From IMG/VR virus record IMGVR_UViG_3300020419_000014, positions 1-64,000 of that record: a stretch of DNA of 64,000 bases, one strand, 5' to 3'. Both the position numbers and the translations under genes were made by a program. Each line of letters starts with the position of its first letter. The first letter of the stretch is position 1. The stretch is from a virus. Shown here in pieces: positions 6,082-13,218 of the stretch. The notes under the pieces are model-generated. The model was not told where the DNA came from. It made no database searches and was given only the letters and a program-made list of their open reading frames with translations.

Positions 6082-7182
6082 ATGAGCGATAAGTTACACA
6101 AAATACTAGCAGAGCTAGGCGATACTATTAATCAAGAGATTATAGATGCGCCGGCCCCTGCACTAGACATTACAGATAGATCTATTAGCGGTAATAAAAT
6201 TAATGGCGGCAAAATTGCAAATTTTGCAAGTACCGGCATCAAAGATAATGCTACCTATGCAGGAGAACCTGTATTAACAGTCGAGAATGATAAGATCATT
6301 GTTGACTCTATTTCTACTAACAAAATTTTAAATCCGTTGCAGGTAGACGGTAATTTAAAAGTAAAAGGTGAAATAACTGCTCATAAACTTCATGTAGATG
6401 AGATCACTTCAGATGTAAGACACGAAAGAACAACTCCTTTAGAATTTAAAGGTGAAAATAATCAAGCTCCATATAACAAAGGTTTAATATGGTCAGGCGC
6501 AGGACCTACTAGACAACTTATGTTTAGAGAAGGTGAAGATAGATTTTTTAGTTCAGAGTCAATAGATCTTCAAACTGATAAAGACTACAAAATTAACAAT
6601 ACTACTGTTCTTTCTGAAACAGAATTAGGTACAGCAGTTGTTAAAAGTAACTTAAGACGTGTTGGTACATTACAAACATTGAAAGTTGCAGGCAATTTGA
6701 CTGTTGGCGAATACTTATTCTGGGATAATGATTCAATGAGATTAGGTATTGGCATTGATGCACCTAACGGCGATTTAAGTATTGGTTCTATGGACCATGA
6801 GTTTATTATTGCCGCTGACGAAAGAGAATTTAAAGTAGGCACATGGAGTACTTCTAATCTAAAAATAGTTACAGATGATACTACAAGAATAAGCATTGCC
6901 GCTGAAGGTAATATACAACTTAACGATAAAGTAAGTATTATCGGTACACTAGGGATTGGTGTGAAGAATTATGAAGAAGATGTTGCTTTAACAACAGCAG
7001 GTCCTATACGTATTCAAAATAAAAAGATGGAAGTAGGAGATCAAATTCCTACACAAGGCAACTATGCTAAAGGCGACATTATTTGGAATAACAATCCAGT
7101 AGCAACAAGCTACGTGGGTTGGATATGTATTAGAGGTGGAACTCCGGGCGAATGGAAAACGTTCGGGCAAATTTCTAGTTAG
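6082..7182 (+). CDS. Tail-fibre-like structural protein
   Basis: 366 aa. Repetitive beta-rich sequence with short phrases typical of phage fibres (SISGNKINGGKIANF, LQVDGNLKVKGEITAHKLHVDEI, LKVAGNLTVGEYL) and a C-terminal block ending in WICIRGGTPGEWKTFG, seen at the ends of marine phage structural proteins. Probably a virion adhesion or fibre component. A late promoter motif lies right at the start codon and no Shine-Dalgarno is present. It stands alone, away from the main fibre cluster at 13-33 kb. Confidence 0.7.
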   Translation: MSDKLHKILAELGDTINQEIIDAPAPALDITDRSISGNKINGGKIANFASTGIKDNATYAGEPVLTVENDKIIVDSISTNKILNPLQVDGNLKVKGEITAHKLHVDEITSDVRHERTTPLEFKGENNQAPYNKGLIWSGAGPTRQLMFREGEDRFFSSESIDLQTDKDYKINNTTVLSETELGTAVVKSNLRRVGTLQTLKVAGNLTVGEYLFWDNDSMRLGIGIDAPNGDLSIGSMDHEFIIAADEREFKVGTWSTSNLKIVTDDTTRISIAAEGNIQLNDKVSIIGTLGIGVKNYEEDVALTTAGPIRIQNKKMEVGDQIPTQGNYAKGDIIWNNNPVATSYVGWICIRGGTPGEWKTFGQISS

Positions 7183-7260
7183 GCCTTAACCTACCTACCC
7201 CATACATGTTAAATAGTAAATACTTGGCAAAAGGAATTTTGCAAAAGAAAGGGAGTTGTC

Positions 7261-7617
7261 TTGATTACGAATTTTAAGAAACAAATACAATATTGGAAAA
7301 CTGCATCTATTGCTATTCCGATTATTGCAGTATTTGCATTAATTATTTCTGACTTGCTTATGGAACATGATTCAGGAATACATGATAATATTATTAATTG
7401 TATACTAATTAGTTTTGCTTGTATTTCAGTAGGATTCTGGACATGGACAGTATGGCAAATGATTAACTTAACAAACTACCTTTCCGATGTTGAGAGTAAT
7501 TATCAAAAGATAGCAAAAGACATAGCTGAAACTAAAGAACTTTTAAGAGGTGAGCGAGAAAATGTGGGTACTAGGCAACGGAGAAAGTCGTCAAAAAGTA
7601 AACGTAAAAAATCTTAA
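7261..7617 (+). CDS. Two-TM membrane protein, unknown
   Basis: 118 aa with a TTG start at 7261 after GGGAG. Two hydrophobic segments (about 16-36 and 44-68) are followed by a coiled, charged tail ending in a very basic KSSKSKRKKS. The overall plan (small, two TM, basic tail) would suit a membrane modulator or holin-like protein, but it is far from the lysis genes. The next gene overlaps its end in another frame. Confidence 0.55.
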   Translation: MITNFKKQIQYWKTASIAIPIIAVFALIISDLLMEHDSGIHDNIINCILISFACISVGFWTWTVWQMINLTNYLSDVESNYQKIAKDIAETKELLRGERENVGTRQRRKSSKSKRKKS

Positions 7618-8155
7618 AGGCATAAAAGTAGGGTGTAATGCAATTATTAGAGACTACGAAGTTGATCATTTAATTTGTGTTGATCGCAGGATGGTTGAAG
7701 AAGCAATAGGTTATAACACAAAAATTTATACTCGCAAAGATTGGTTAGATACATACAAGACTTTAGGTGTAATGCATGTGCCAGATTTAATACACCAAGG
7801 TACAGAAAGATGGGACGAACCATTTCACTGGGGTAGCGGACCATATGCAGTTTTATTATCAGCTATACTAACCCAAGATAGAAACAAAGTAGATTATGAT
7901 TATAATATTATTAAACTAATTGGGTTTGATCTTTATAGTGAAACTACAACAGTAAATAACATATACAAAGATACTAAAAGCTACGATCCAAAAGATAAAA
8001 ATGCAGTAGATCCTAGATACTGGATACATCAAATTTCTAAAGTTTTTGAATGGTTTCCTAAAACGAATTTTATAATTTACCAAAAACCAAACTGGCAACT
8101 ACCAGAAAGTTGGAAAAAAGGTAATGTTTCACTTGACAACGTCGACAATTTATAA
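7562..8155 (+). CDS. Putative glycosyltransferase/sialyltransferase-like protein
   Basis: 197 aa from ATG 7562 (MWVLGNGESRQKV); a GTG at 7550 is possible but poorly spaced. The N-terminal VLGNGES, followed by conversion of an index to a residue (VGCNAIIRDYEVDHLICVD) and later IKLIGFDLY, resembles the nucleotide-sugar region of GT42 / DUF115-type enzymes of marine phages. The position before KdsA and a GT8-like gene supports a glycan role. The assignment is tentative. The gene overlaps the preceding one by 56 bases, and its end carries the promoter of queD. Confidence 0.5.
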   Translation: MWVLGNGESRQKVNVKNLKGIKVGCNAIIRDYEVDHLICVDRRMVEEAIGYNTKIYTRKDWLDTYKTLGVMHVPDLIHQGTERWDEPFHWGSGPYAVLLSAILTQDRNKVDYDYNIIKLIGFDLYSETTTVNNIYKDTKSYDPKDKNAVDPRYWIHQISKVFEWFPKTNFIIYQKPNWQLPESWKKGNVSLDNVDNL

Positions 8156-8161
8156 TATAAT
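8133..8161 (+). promoter_or_regulatory. Sigma70-like promoter upstream of queD-like gene
   Basis: TTGACA (8133-8138), 17-bp spacer, TATAAT (8156-8161), a perfect consensus. The predicted start is near 8168. It lies within the end of the preceding gene. Confidence 0.85.
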
Positions 8162-8196
8162 AAGTAAGTATAACATTAGATATCTACGGAGAATAT

Positions 8197-8649
8197 ATGA
8201 GTTACTTTAGTACAAAAACATACGGACACAACATTGGTTTGAGTGCTGTTTTTAGACAGCCAAATGCAGATCATTCTCATTGTAGTTTACTACATGGCTA
8301 TTCATTAGCATTTAAATTTACATTCGGTTGTGAAAAATTAGATGATAAAAATTGGGCTGTTGACTTTGGTGGGTTAAAACCATTAAAGGCTTGGTTAGAA
8401 GATAGCTTCGATCATAAACTTTGTTTGGACGAATCAGATCCTCAGTTACATCATTTTCATGTATTAGAAGATGCAGGATTATGTGAGATACGTTTCTTTG
8501 ATGGCGTAGGAGCAGAGAAGTTTGCTGAACATGCATTTAACTTTGCAGACAAACTTATTAAAGAAAAAACTAATAATAGATGTTTCGTTGTAGAAGTCGA
8601 ATGTATGGAACACGGAGCAAATAGTGCAATTTTTAGGAAAGAGTCTTAA
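8197..8649 (+). CDS. queD: QueD-like 6-pyruvoyl/6-carboxy-tetrahydropterin synthase family protein
   Basis: 150 aa; ribosome site ACGGAGAA. Family marks are TYGHNIGLSAVFRQ, C-x3-HGY (Cys29, His33, Tyr35), VDFGGLKPLKAWLEDSFDHKL and a late VEVECMEHGANSA. Classical QueD makes carboxytetrahydropterin in the 7-deazaguanine/queuosine pathway. Here the HGH zinc motif reads HGY and the usual first His is Phe, as in a bacterial subgroup, so the reaction may differ. No queC, queE or folE is visible in the window. It has its own strong promoter and heads an operon with a membrane protein and kdsA. Confidence 0.78.
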   Translation: MSYFSTKTYGHNIGLSAVFRQPNADHSHCSLLHGYSLAFKFTFGCEKLDDKNWAVDFGGLKPLKAWLEDSFDHKLCLDESDPQLHHFHVLEDAGLCEIRFFDGVGAEKFAEHAFNFADKLIKEKTNNRCFVVEVECMEHGANSAIFRKES

Positions 8650-8863
8650 AGAAGGGTTTATTAAAGCACTTATTGTTTTAGTACCTACATACATAACAGC
8701 ATATATCACAAATAAAATGATATATGTAATTCCAATGCTGGCGGCTGTATCTTTTATTGCCGCTGGAATTTTTGAACAAAAACATAAACGAAGGCTTGAC
8801 GAAGATGGTTACAAGAAAGATGCTAGTGGAAACGAATTCGGAAGTAGGAAGGACGAAGGATAA
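8624..8863 (+). CDS. Small two-TM membrane protein
   Basis: 79 aa. GTG start at 8624 with GGAG seven bases before, overlapping the queD-like gene by 26 bases. Two hydrophobic segments (about 13-30 and 33-50) precede a polar, charged tail (EQKHKRRLDEDGYKKD). No family recognised. Its stop abuts the kdsA ATG, so it is translationally coupled to kdsA. Confidence 0.55.
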   Translation: MQFLGKSLKEGFIKALIVLVPTYITAYITNKMIYVIPMLAAVSFIAAGIFEQKHKRRLDEDGYKKDASGNEFGSRKDEG

Positions 8864-9637
8864 ATGAGAATAATTGCAGGACCTTGTCAGCACGAATCAT
8901 ATCCTCAAAGTTTTGAAATCGCACAAGAATGCAAACGTGTATGTGAGGAACACGGGTTAGATTATTACTTTAAAGCAAGCTATGATAAGGCTAATCGTTC
9001 AAACATAAAAGGTACACGAGGCCTTGGAATGGGTGTTACAATGACAGCATTCCGTAAACTAAAAGAAGAATTAGATGTTAAAATATTAACCGATGTTCAT
9101 AGTGTGTTCGATGTACAACATGTAAAAAGATTAAATGTTGTCGATGTAATACAAATTCCTGCTTTCTTATGTAGGCAAACAGACATTGTAAAAGCGGCCT
9201 GTAAGACAGGAAAGATAGTTAATATTAAAAAAGGACAGTTTCTTGCACCGTGGGACGTTGAAAATATGTTATCAAAGACAGAAGGTGCTAAAGAAGTATG
9301 GATAACAGAGAGAGGAACTAGTTTTGGATACAATAGCCTTGTTGTTGACTTTACTGGCTTGGACTACATGCTTAGTAATTATGATACTCCTATTGTGCTT
9401 GATGCCACACACGCAGTACAGAAACCAGGCGGCCTTGGAAGCAGTAGCGGCGGCAACCGCGATTACGTTCCTGGCTTATGCAGGGCCGGCGTTGCTTTGG
9501 GTATTAGGAATTTCTTTTTAGAAGTACATCACGATCCAGACAATGCTCCAAGTGATGGACCTAATGCTTTGCATTTAAAAGATTTCGAAAACGTTATTAA
9601 AGATATTGTTAAAATAAAAGATGTTATGAGTGACTAG
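8864..9637 (+). CDS. kdsA: 3-deoxy-8-phosphooctulonate synthase (KDO-8-P synthase)
   Basis: 257 aa, near full family length. Strong family blocks: IAGPCQHES, FKASYDKANRS, ILTDVH, VIQIPAFLCRQTD, VNIKKGQFLAPWD, TERGTSFGYNSLVVD, VLDATHAVQ and LEVHHDPDNAPSDGP. It condenses arabinose-5-phosphate with PEP to KDO-8-P for lipopolysaccharide. Cys8 in GPC is the metal ligand of the metal-dependent class. In a phage it probably supports LPS or glycan remodelling with the nearby glycosyltransferases (inference). Ribosome site AGGACGAAGG. A GC-richer patch near 9420-9500 may reflect transfer. Confidence 0.95.
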   Translation: MRIIAGPCQHESYPQSFEIAQECKRVCEEHGLDYYFKASYDKANRSNIKGTRGLGMGVTMTAFRKLKEELDVKILTDVHSVFDVQHVKRLNVVDVIQIPAFLCRQTDIVKAACKTGKIVNIKKGQFLAPWDVENMLSKTEGAKEVWITERGTSFGYNSLVVDFTGLDYMLSNYDTPIVLDATHAVQKPGGLGSSSGGNRDYVPGLCRAGVALGIRNFFLEVHHDPDNAPSDGPNALHLKDFENVIKDIVKIKDVMSD

Positions 9638-9639
9638 CT

Positions 9640-10479
9640 ATGGCAAAGCTAGATAAAACTCAGCATACTAAACAAGAATATAGACGTCTCAAGGCTTTAG
9701 AAAAAGCTAAAAAAAGAGAAGCTAAAGCTGGCATTAAACAACCTGTTATACAACCAGTTAGTATATCAGACGATATTAATATACTATGTGTAAAGCACGG
9801 AACAAAATATTCAGCTGACTATGTTAACAAACTTTACAATATGATCAGTAGACATTGTAATTTACCTTTTAAGTTCTTTTGCTTGACTGATAATCCAAAC
9901 GATATTAATCCTAACGTACATACAATAGAGTTACCTAGATTTTTATCAGGTTGGTGGTGTAAGCCTTATATTTTTAGTGACAAACTTCCTATTCAAGGCA
10001 CAATACTTTATTTAGATTTAGATGTAGTTATATCTAGTAATATAGATAATATGTTTATATACAGCCCAGATGACTGGTGCATAATTAGAGATTTTACAAG
10101 ACACTTGAGACCCGATTGGAAAAAATATAATAGTTCAGTAATTAGATTTAGAAGTGGACAACTTGTAAAACTATGGCAAGATTACTCAAAAGACTATAAA
10201 GGAGTACAAGCAAGATTTTTCGGCGATCAGGATTGGTTGTACGAAGCATCAAACAAAGAAAATATGCCTGCAAAATTATTTCCTGATAATTGGGTTCGAA
10301 GTTGGAAATGGGAAATAAGACGTTCAAAAGAATTCGAGGCTGGTAGAGTAAAAGGTGAAAGGATGTTTAAGGAGATTGAACATGTAGAGCCTCCTAAAGA
10401 CTGTTTAATTGCTGTCTTTCACGGTGATCCCAATCCTCATAACTGTAAAGACCCATGGGTGGTAAATAATTGGCAATGA
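9640..10479 (+). CDS. GT8-like glycosyltransferase
   Basis: 279 aa. A basic coiled N-terminus (about 1-35) precedes a GT-A type domain with ILYLDLDVV, whose D-x-D (Asp126, Asp128) binds metal and nucleotide sugar. Later GDQDWLYE and AVFHGDPNPH fit the GT8 acceptor region and C-terminal His. Starts two bases after kdsA. Likely modifies host LPS or a phage glycan together with KdsA (inference); the sugar is unknown. Confidence 0.75.
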   Translation: MAKLDKTQHTKQEYRRLKALEKAKKREAKAGIKQPVIQPVSISDDINILCVKHGTKYSADYVNKLYNMISRHCNLPFKFFCLTDNPNDINPNVHTIELPRFLSGWWCKPYIFSDKLPIQGTILYLDLDVVISSNIDNMFIYSPDDWCIIRDFTRHLRPDWKKYNSSVIRFRSGQLVKLWQDYSKDYKGVQARFFGDQDWLYEASNKENMPAKLFPDNWVRSWKWEIRRSKEFEAGRVKGERMFKEIEHVEPPKDCLIAVFHGDPNPHNCKDPWVVNNWQ

Positions 10480-10997
10480 GCAAACTAGATAATTTAGAAA
10501 CTTACTTAACTAATTGGATCGATCAATTAGATGCAAAGATAGACCATCCTTTTATTAATAACCAAAGTTTACAACATTGTCCGTATGCAAAAGCGTCTTA
10601 TACAAATAATAGAACTAAAACTGTAAAAGTAACAAGATATACCTTAGACAATTTTTGGCGTACAGTATCACAAGAACTAATAGACTTCAACCCAGACGAA
10701 CATGATATTGTTTTTGTTGCGGCTGAAACAGATACAAATATAATGAACGGCATACAACTTAATGGAGGTTCAGATTCTATCAATACTTATTTAAATGTAC
10801 AAAAGCAAGATAAATGGTTACTGTCCTACTTTGGTGATGATTATACAATGGTTTTCATTCAAAAGATAACTGCCTTAGATGACGGTAGTAAAATATTAGA
10901 AAAGAAAGGCTACTATAATGGATTACATCCTTATTCATTTAATAAGAATGTTATACGTAGACGAAGAATGAGAAATAGACTTGACAACAGCAAATAA
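10476..10997 (+). CDS. Unknown 173-aa protein
   Basis: Start at ATG 10476 (MSKLDNLETYL) overlaps the previous stop as ATGA; an upstream in-frame TTG at 10470 is less likely. Soluble, with LQHCPYAKAS near residue 35 and a highly basic end (RRRRMRNRL). The CPYAK motif faintly resembles DUF1415-type proteins but this is not secure. Its 3' end contains the promoter for the UV endonuclease gene. Confidence 0.55.
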   Translation: MSKLDNLETYLTNWIDQLDAKIDHPFINNQSLQHCPYAKASYTNNRTKTVKVTRYTLDNFWRTVSQELIDFNPDEHDIVFVAAETDTNIMNGIQLNGGSDSINTYLNVQKQDKWLLSYFGDDYTMVFIQKITALDDGSKILEKKGYYNGLHPYSFNKNVIRRRRMRNRLDNSK

Positions 10998-11009
10998 AGG
11001 TGTTATTAT
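10981..11009 (+). promoter_or_regulatory. Sigma70-like promoter, leaderless transcript predicted
   Basis: TTGACA (10981-10986), 17-bp spacer, TATTAT (11004-11009). The start site seven bases after the -10 falls on the A of ATG 11016. No Shine-Dalgarno exists upstream of that ATG. Confidence 0.75.
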
Positions 11010-11015
11010 ACTAAC

Positions 11016-12107
11016 ATGATGAATCACAAACGCATAGGATTTGCATGTAAATACATGCATCCAGATCAAACACAGAAGAAAAAACTTCTTGAAGAAATTC
11101 AGCGTCCTCTGAATACTAAATGTACAACCGTACAATGGTTAAATAGACAAAGCAAAGAAGTTGCAGAACAAAGACTGTGGGACATCATGGTCCATAACAT
11201 AAAAAGTTATTACAACTTGATAGAGTACGTAGGAGGATTACCAAATGGGTTACGAATGGTTCGACTCGGCAGTGATGTTTTACCTGTTTATACTCAGCAT
11301 GAGTGGTCTTACTATTGGCGCAAGTCTGATGTGGTTGCCTATTGCGAAAGAGAGTTTGCGAAGGTCGGTGAAAGAGCAAGGGCCCTCGATGTCCGACTAT
11401 CGATGCACCCAGGCCAATTTACTGTACTTGCGAGCGACAACGAAGACATAGTTAGAAGGAGCATAGAAGAATTTGAATATCACACGGACGTCATCCGCTG
11501 GATGGGATACGGTAAGCAGTTTCAGGATTTCAAGTGCAACGTCCACATATCAGGACGCAAAGGTCCAGCCGGTATCAAAGACGCACTTAAAAGCCTCTCA
11601 CCGGAGGCAAGAAACTGTATTACAATCGAAAACGACGAAAACAAATGGGGACTCGAACACAGTCTTGAGCTTGGGAACGATCTCGCTCTGGTGTTAGATA
11701 TCCATCATCATTGGTGTAGAGAAGGAGAATACATTGAACCTACCGACGACAGATTTAAACGTGTTATTGATAGCTGGCGTGGTGTTAGGCCTGCTATCCA
11801 TTATAGTGTTAGTAGAGAGGATCTTCTCCCACTACACAATAAAACACATAGACCAGACTTTCAAACCCTTACTGAGCAAGGATACAAAAAAGCAAAACTA
11901 AGGGCACACAGTGATATGATGTGGAATGATGCAGTAAATGATTGGGCATTGAGCTTTTTAGACTATGCTGATATTATGGTAGAATCCAAATTTAAAAATC
12001 TAGCCAGCATCGATTTGCATAAATATTACAAAGGAAAACAGAATGACTTACTTAAACAAGATGTACGGCAACAAGAACAAAGACAGTTCGACTCAGCCTA
12101 CGTCTAG
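11016..12107 (+). CDS. uvsE: UV damage endonuclease (UvdE/UvsE)
   Basis: 363 aa TIM-barrel endonuclease. Signature blocks: RLSMHPGQFTVLAS, TIENDE, LVLDIHHHW, AIHYSVSR and RAHSDMMW, which carry the metal-binding His/Glu/Asp residues. It nicks DNA 5' of UV photoproducts and replaces the excision step of repair. ATG 11016 (or ATG 11019) is read from a predicted leaderless message. The stretch about 11240-11700 is clearly richer in GC, with different codon choice, than both ends of the gene, which suggests a recombined segment. The 3' end overlaps the next gene. Confidence 0.93.
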   Translation: MMNHKRIGFACKYMHPDQTQKKKLLEEIQRPLNTKCTTVQWLNRQSKEVAEQRLWDIMVHNIKSYYNLIEYVGGLPNGLRMVRLGSDVLPVYTQHEWSYYWRKSDVVAYCEREFAKVGERARALDVRLSMHPGQFTVLASDNEDIVRRSIEEFEYHTDVIRWMGYGKQFQDFKCNVHISGRKGPAGIKDALKSLSPEARNCITIENDENKWGLEHSLELGNDLALVLDIHHHWCREGEYIEPTDDRFKRVIDSWRGVRPAIHYSVSREDLLPLHNKTHRPDFQTLTEQGYKKAKLRAHSDMMWNDAVNDWALSFLDYADIMVESKFKNLASIDLHKYYKGKQNDLLKQDVRQQEQRQFDSAYV

Positions 12108-12336
12108 TAAAAACCCTAATAGAGTTACTGGCGGAATTAAAGGTCAGGGGGTTGACCATATTGTAATGGTAAGTGAAGACGGACTTGAGAATCAAGTCCC
12201 TACTCACAAGTATGTACAAAGTTTAGAGGAACAATTACGTAAACTACGTGCGACTATTTCGGTATTAGAACGTAAAGTGTCTAGAACTGATACTGCTATT
12301 ACAAATTTACAAACAAGGAGGATAAATCATGATTAA
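12043..12336 (+). CDS. Small coiled-coil protein, unknown
   Basis: 97 aa. ATG 12043 has AAGGAAAA upstream and overlaps the endonuclease gene by 65 bases. The N-terminal half is low-complexity (NKNKDSSTQPTSSKNP), followed by DHIVMVSEDGLENQVPTH and a C-terminal coiled coil with heptad hydrophobics (about 60-90). Probably an oligomeric phage protein of unknown role. Confidence 0.55.
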   Translation: MTYLNKMYGNKNKDSSTQPTSSKNPNRVTGGIKGQGVDHIVMVSEDGLENQVPTHKYVQSLEEQLRKLRATISVLERKVSRTDTAITNLQTRRINHD

Positions 12337-12496
12337 GAAATTTATCACAAGCAGATTAGAAGAAAGAACTTCATGGGATGGTGCAGCTATTATTGCACTA
12401 GGAGTTATTGTTCTTATTGCTGGTCCATTTGCAAAACTTGCAGCTTATGCGGCTATTGCATACGGTGCTTGGACAATCTACAAAAAAGAAGACTAA
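12329..12496 (+). CDS. 55-aa single-TM membrane protein
   Basis: MIKKFITSRLEERTSW then a long hydrophobic stretch and a short basic/acidic tail (YKKED). Start at 12329 overlaps the previous stop (ATGATTAA) and has a very good AAGGAGG ribosome site. Its stop overlaps by 4 bases the stop of the - strand zinc-ribbon gene. Function unknown; the Gly/Ala-rich TM resembles stress-type small membrane proteins. Confidence 0.65.
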   Translation: MIKKFITSRLEERTSWDGAAIIALGVIVLIAGPFAKLAAYAAIAYGAWTIYKKED

Positions 12497-12780
12497 AGTT
12501 TACCTATTGGTATATCACTGGAGGCAGATAAATTCCACATCTGCTTCCTTTCTACGCCTTTCTTTTGTGCAAAGGTTTTAGCATTACATTTATGACAAAC
12601 ATGGAAATAATTATTGGATAACCGTTTAGGATCCATTGTTCCCCTCTCACGACTAAATTCTGTATCACAATTATCACATCGCAAGACAACTATTGTTTTT
12701 GCACGTCTATAACTATGCTTTCTACCAGATTTAGATCTGCGTGTATGCCGTGTTTCTTCTTCAAATTCTCTAATATACAT
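12493..12780 (-). CDS. Zinc-ribbon protein, - strand
   Basis: 95 aa from ATG at 12780 (MYIREFEEETRHTRRSK); the frame is open further but the upstream part looks non-coding. Basic N-terminus, then LRCDNCDTEF and YFHVCHKCNAKTF, two C-x2-C knuckles about 30 residues apart, typical of a zinc ribbon that binds nucleic acid. One of only a few genes on this strand. A TATAAT on the - strand at 12799-12804 could be its -10. It converges on the 55-aa gene with a 4-base overlap. Confidence 0.65.
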   Translation of the reverse strand: MYIREFEEETRHTRRSKSGRKHSYRRAKTIVVLRCDNCDTEFSRERGTMDPKRLSNNYFHVCHKCNAKTFAQKKGVERKQMWNLSASSDIPIGKL

Positions 12781-12813
12781 AACTATATTTACATAAAGAT
12801 TATAGAATAAACT

Positions 12814-12821
12814 TATAAATA
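12814..12821 (+). promoter_or_regulatory. T4-type late promoter motif TATAAATA
   Basis: A perfect TATAAATA about 20 bases before the ATG of the Fe-S carrier gene, followed by ribosome site GAGGAG. It begins the large virion transcription unit. Confidence 0.65.
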
Positions 12822-12841
12822 CAGTATAACGAGGAGTCAAA

Positions 12842-13204
12842 ATGAACGTTTGTACACTTACAGAATCAGCAAAACAACAAATCAACACAATATGCAAAGA
12901 AAATAACTGTTATGGTATCAGTTTAAACCTTAAAGGTGGCGGTTGTGCAGGTTTTGAGTATGATTGGGGTACTGTACAATCAGCTGATGAAGTAAAACCG
13001 TTAGATATTACAATGGACGCAGGTGATGGAAAATTTGTAATAGGTAACGAAAGTATGATGTTCTTATTTGGCACAGAAATAGATTACGTAAAAACAATAA
13101 TAGGCTCTAATTTTGAAGTTAGAAATCCTAATGCCAAATCGTCATGCGGTTGTGGTATTAGTGTAAATTTTGATATGGATAAACTAGAAGAAGCAGCAAT
13201 ATAA
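12842..13204 (+). CDS. iscA: A-type iron-sulfur carrier (IscA/ErpA/HesB family)
   Basis: 120 aa, usual family length. The three conserved cysteines are present: Cys35 in GGGCAGFEYDW and Cys102/Cys104 in SSCGCGISV. Such proteins carry Fe-S clusters to target enzymes. T4-like marine phages often carry one. In this window possible clients are the radical SAM enzyme and the 7Fe ferredoxin. It is read from a late promoter and sits right before the giant fibre gene, so it may act late. Confidence 0.92.
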   Translation: MNVCTLTESAKQQINTICKENNCYGISLNLKGGGCAGFEYDWGTVQSADEVKPLDITMDAGDGKFVIGNESMMFLFGTEIDYVKTIIGSNFEVRNPNAKSSCGCGISVNFDMDKLEEAAI

Positions 13205-13218
13205 ACGGAGTGCAATAA

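Noticed and set aside
12781-12897. Longer N-terminus for the - strand zinc-ribbon gene
   Set aside because: The added hydrophobic segment is antisense to the Fe-S carrier gene and its promoter, and the conserved-looking basic part begins at 12780.
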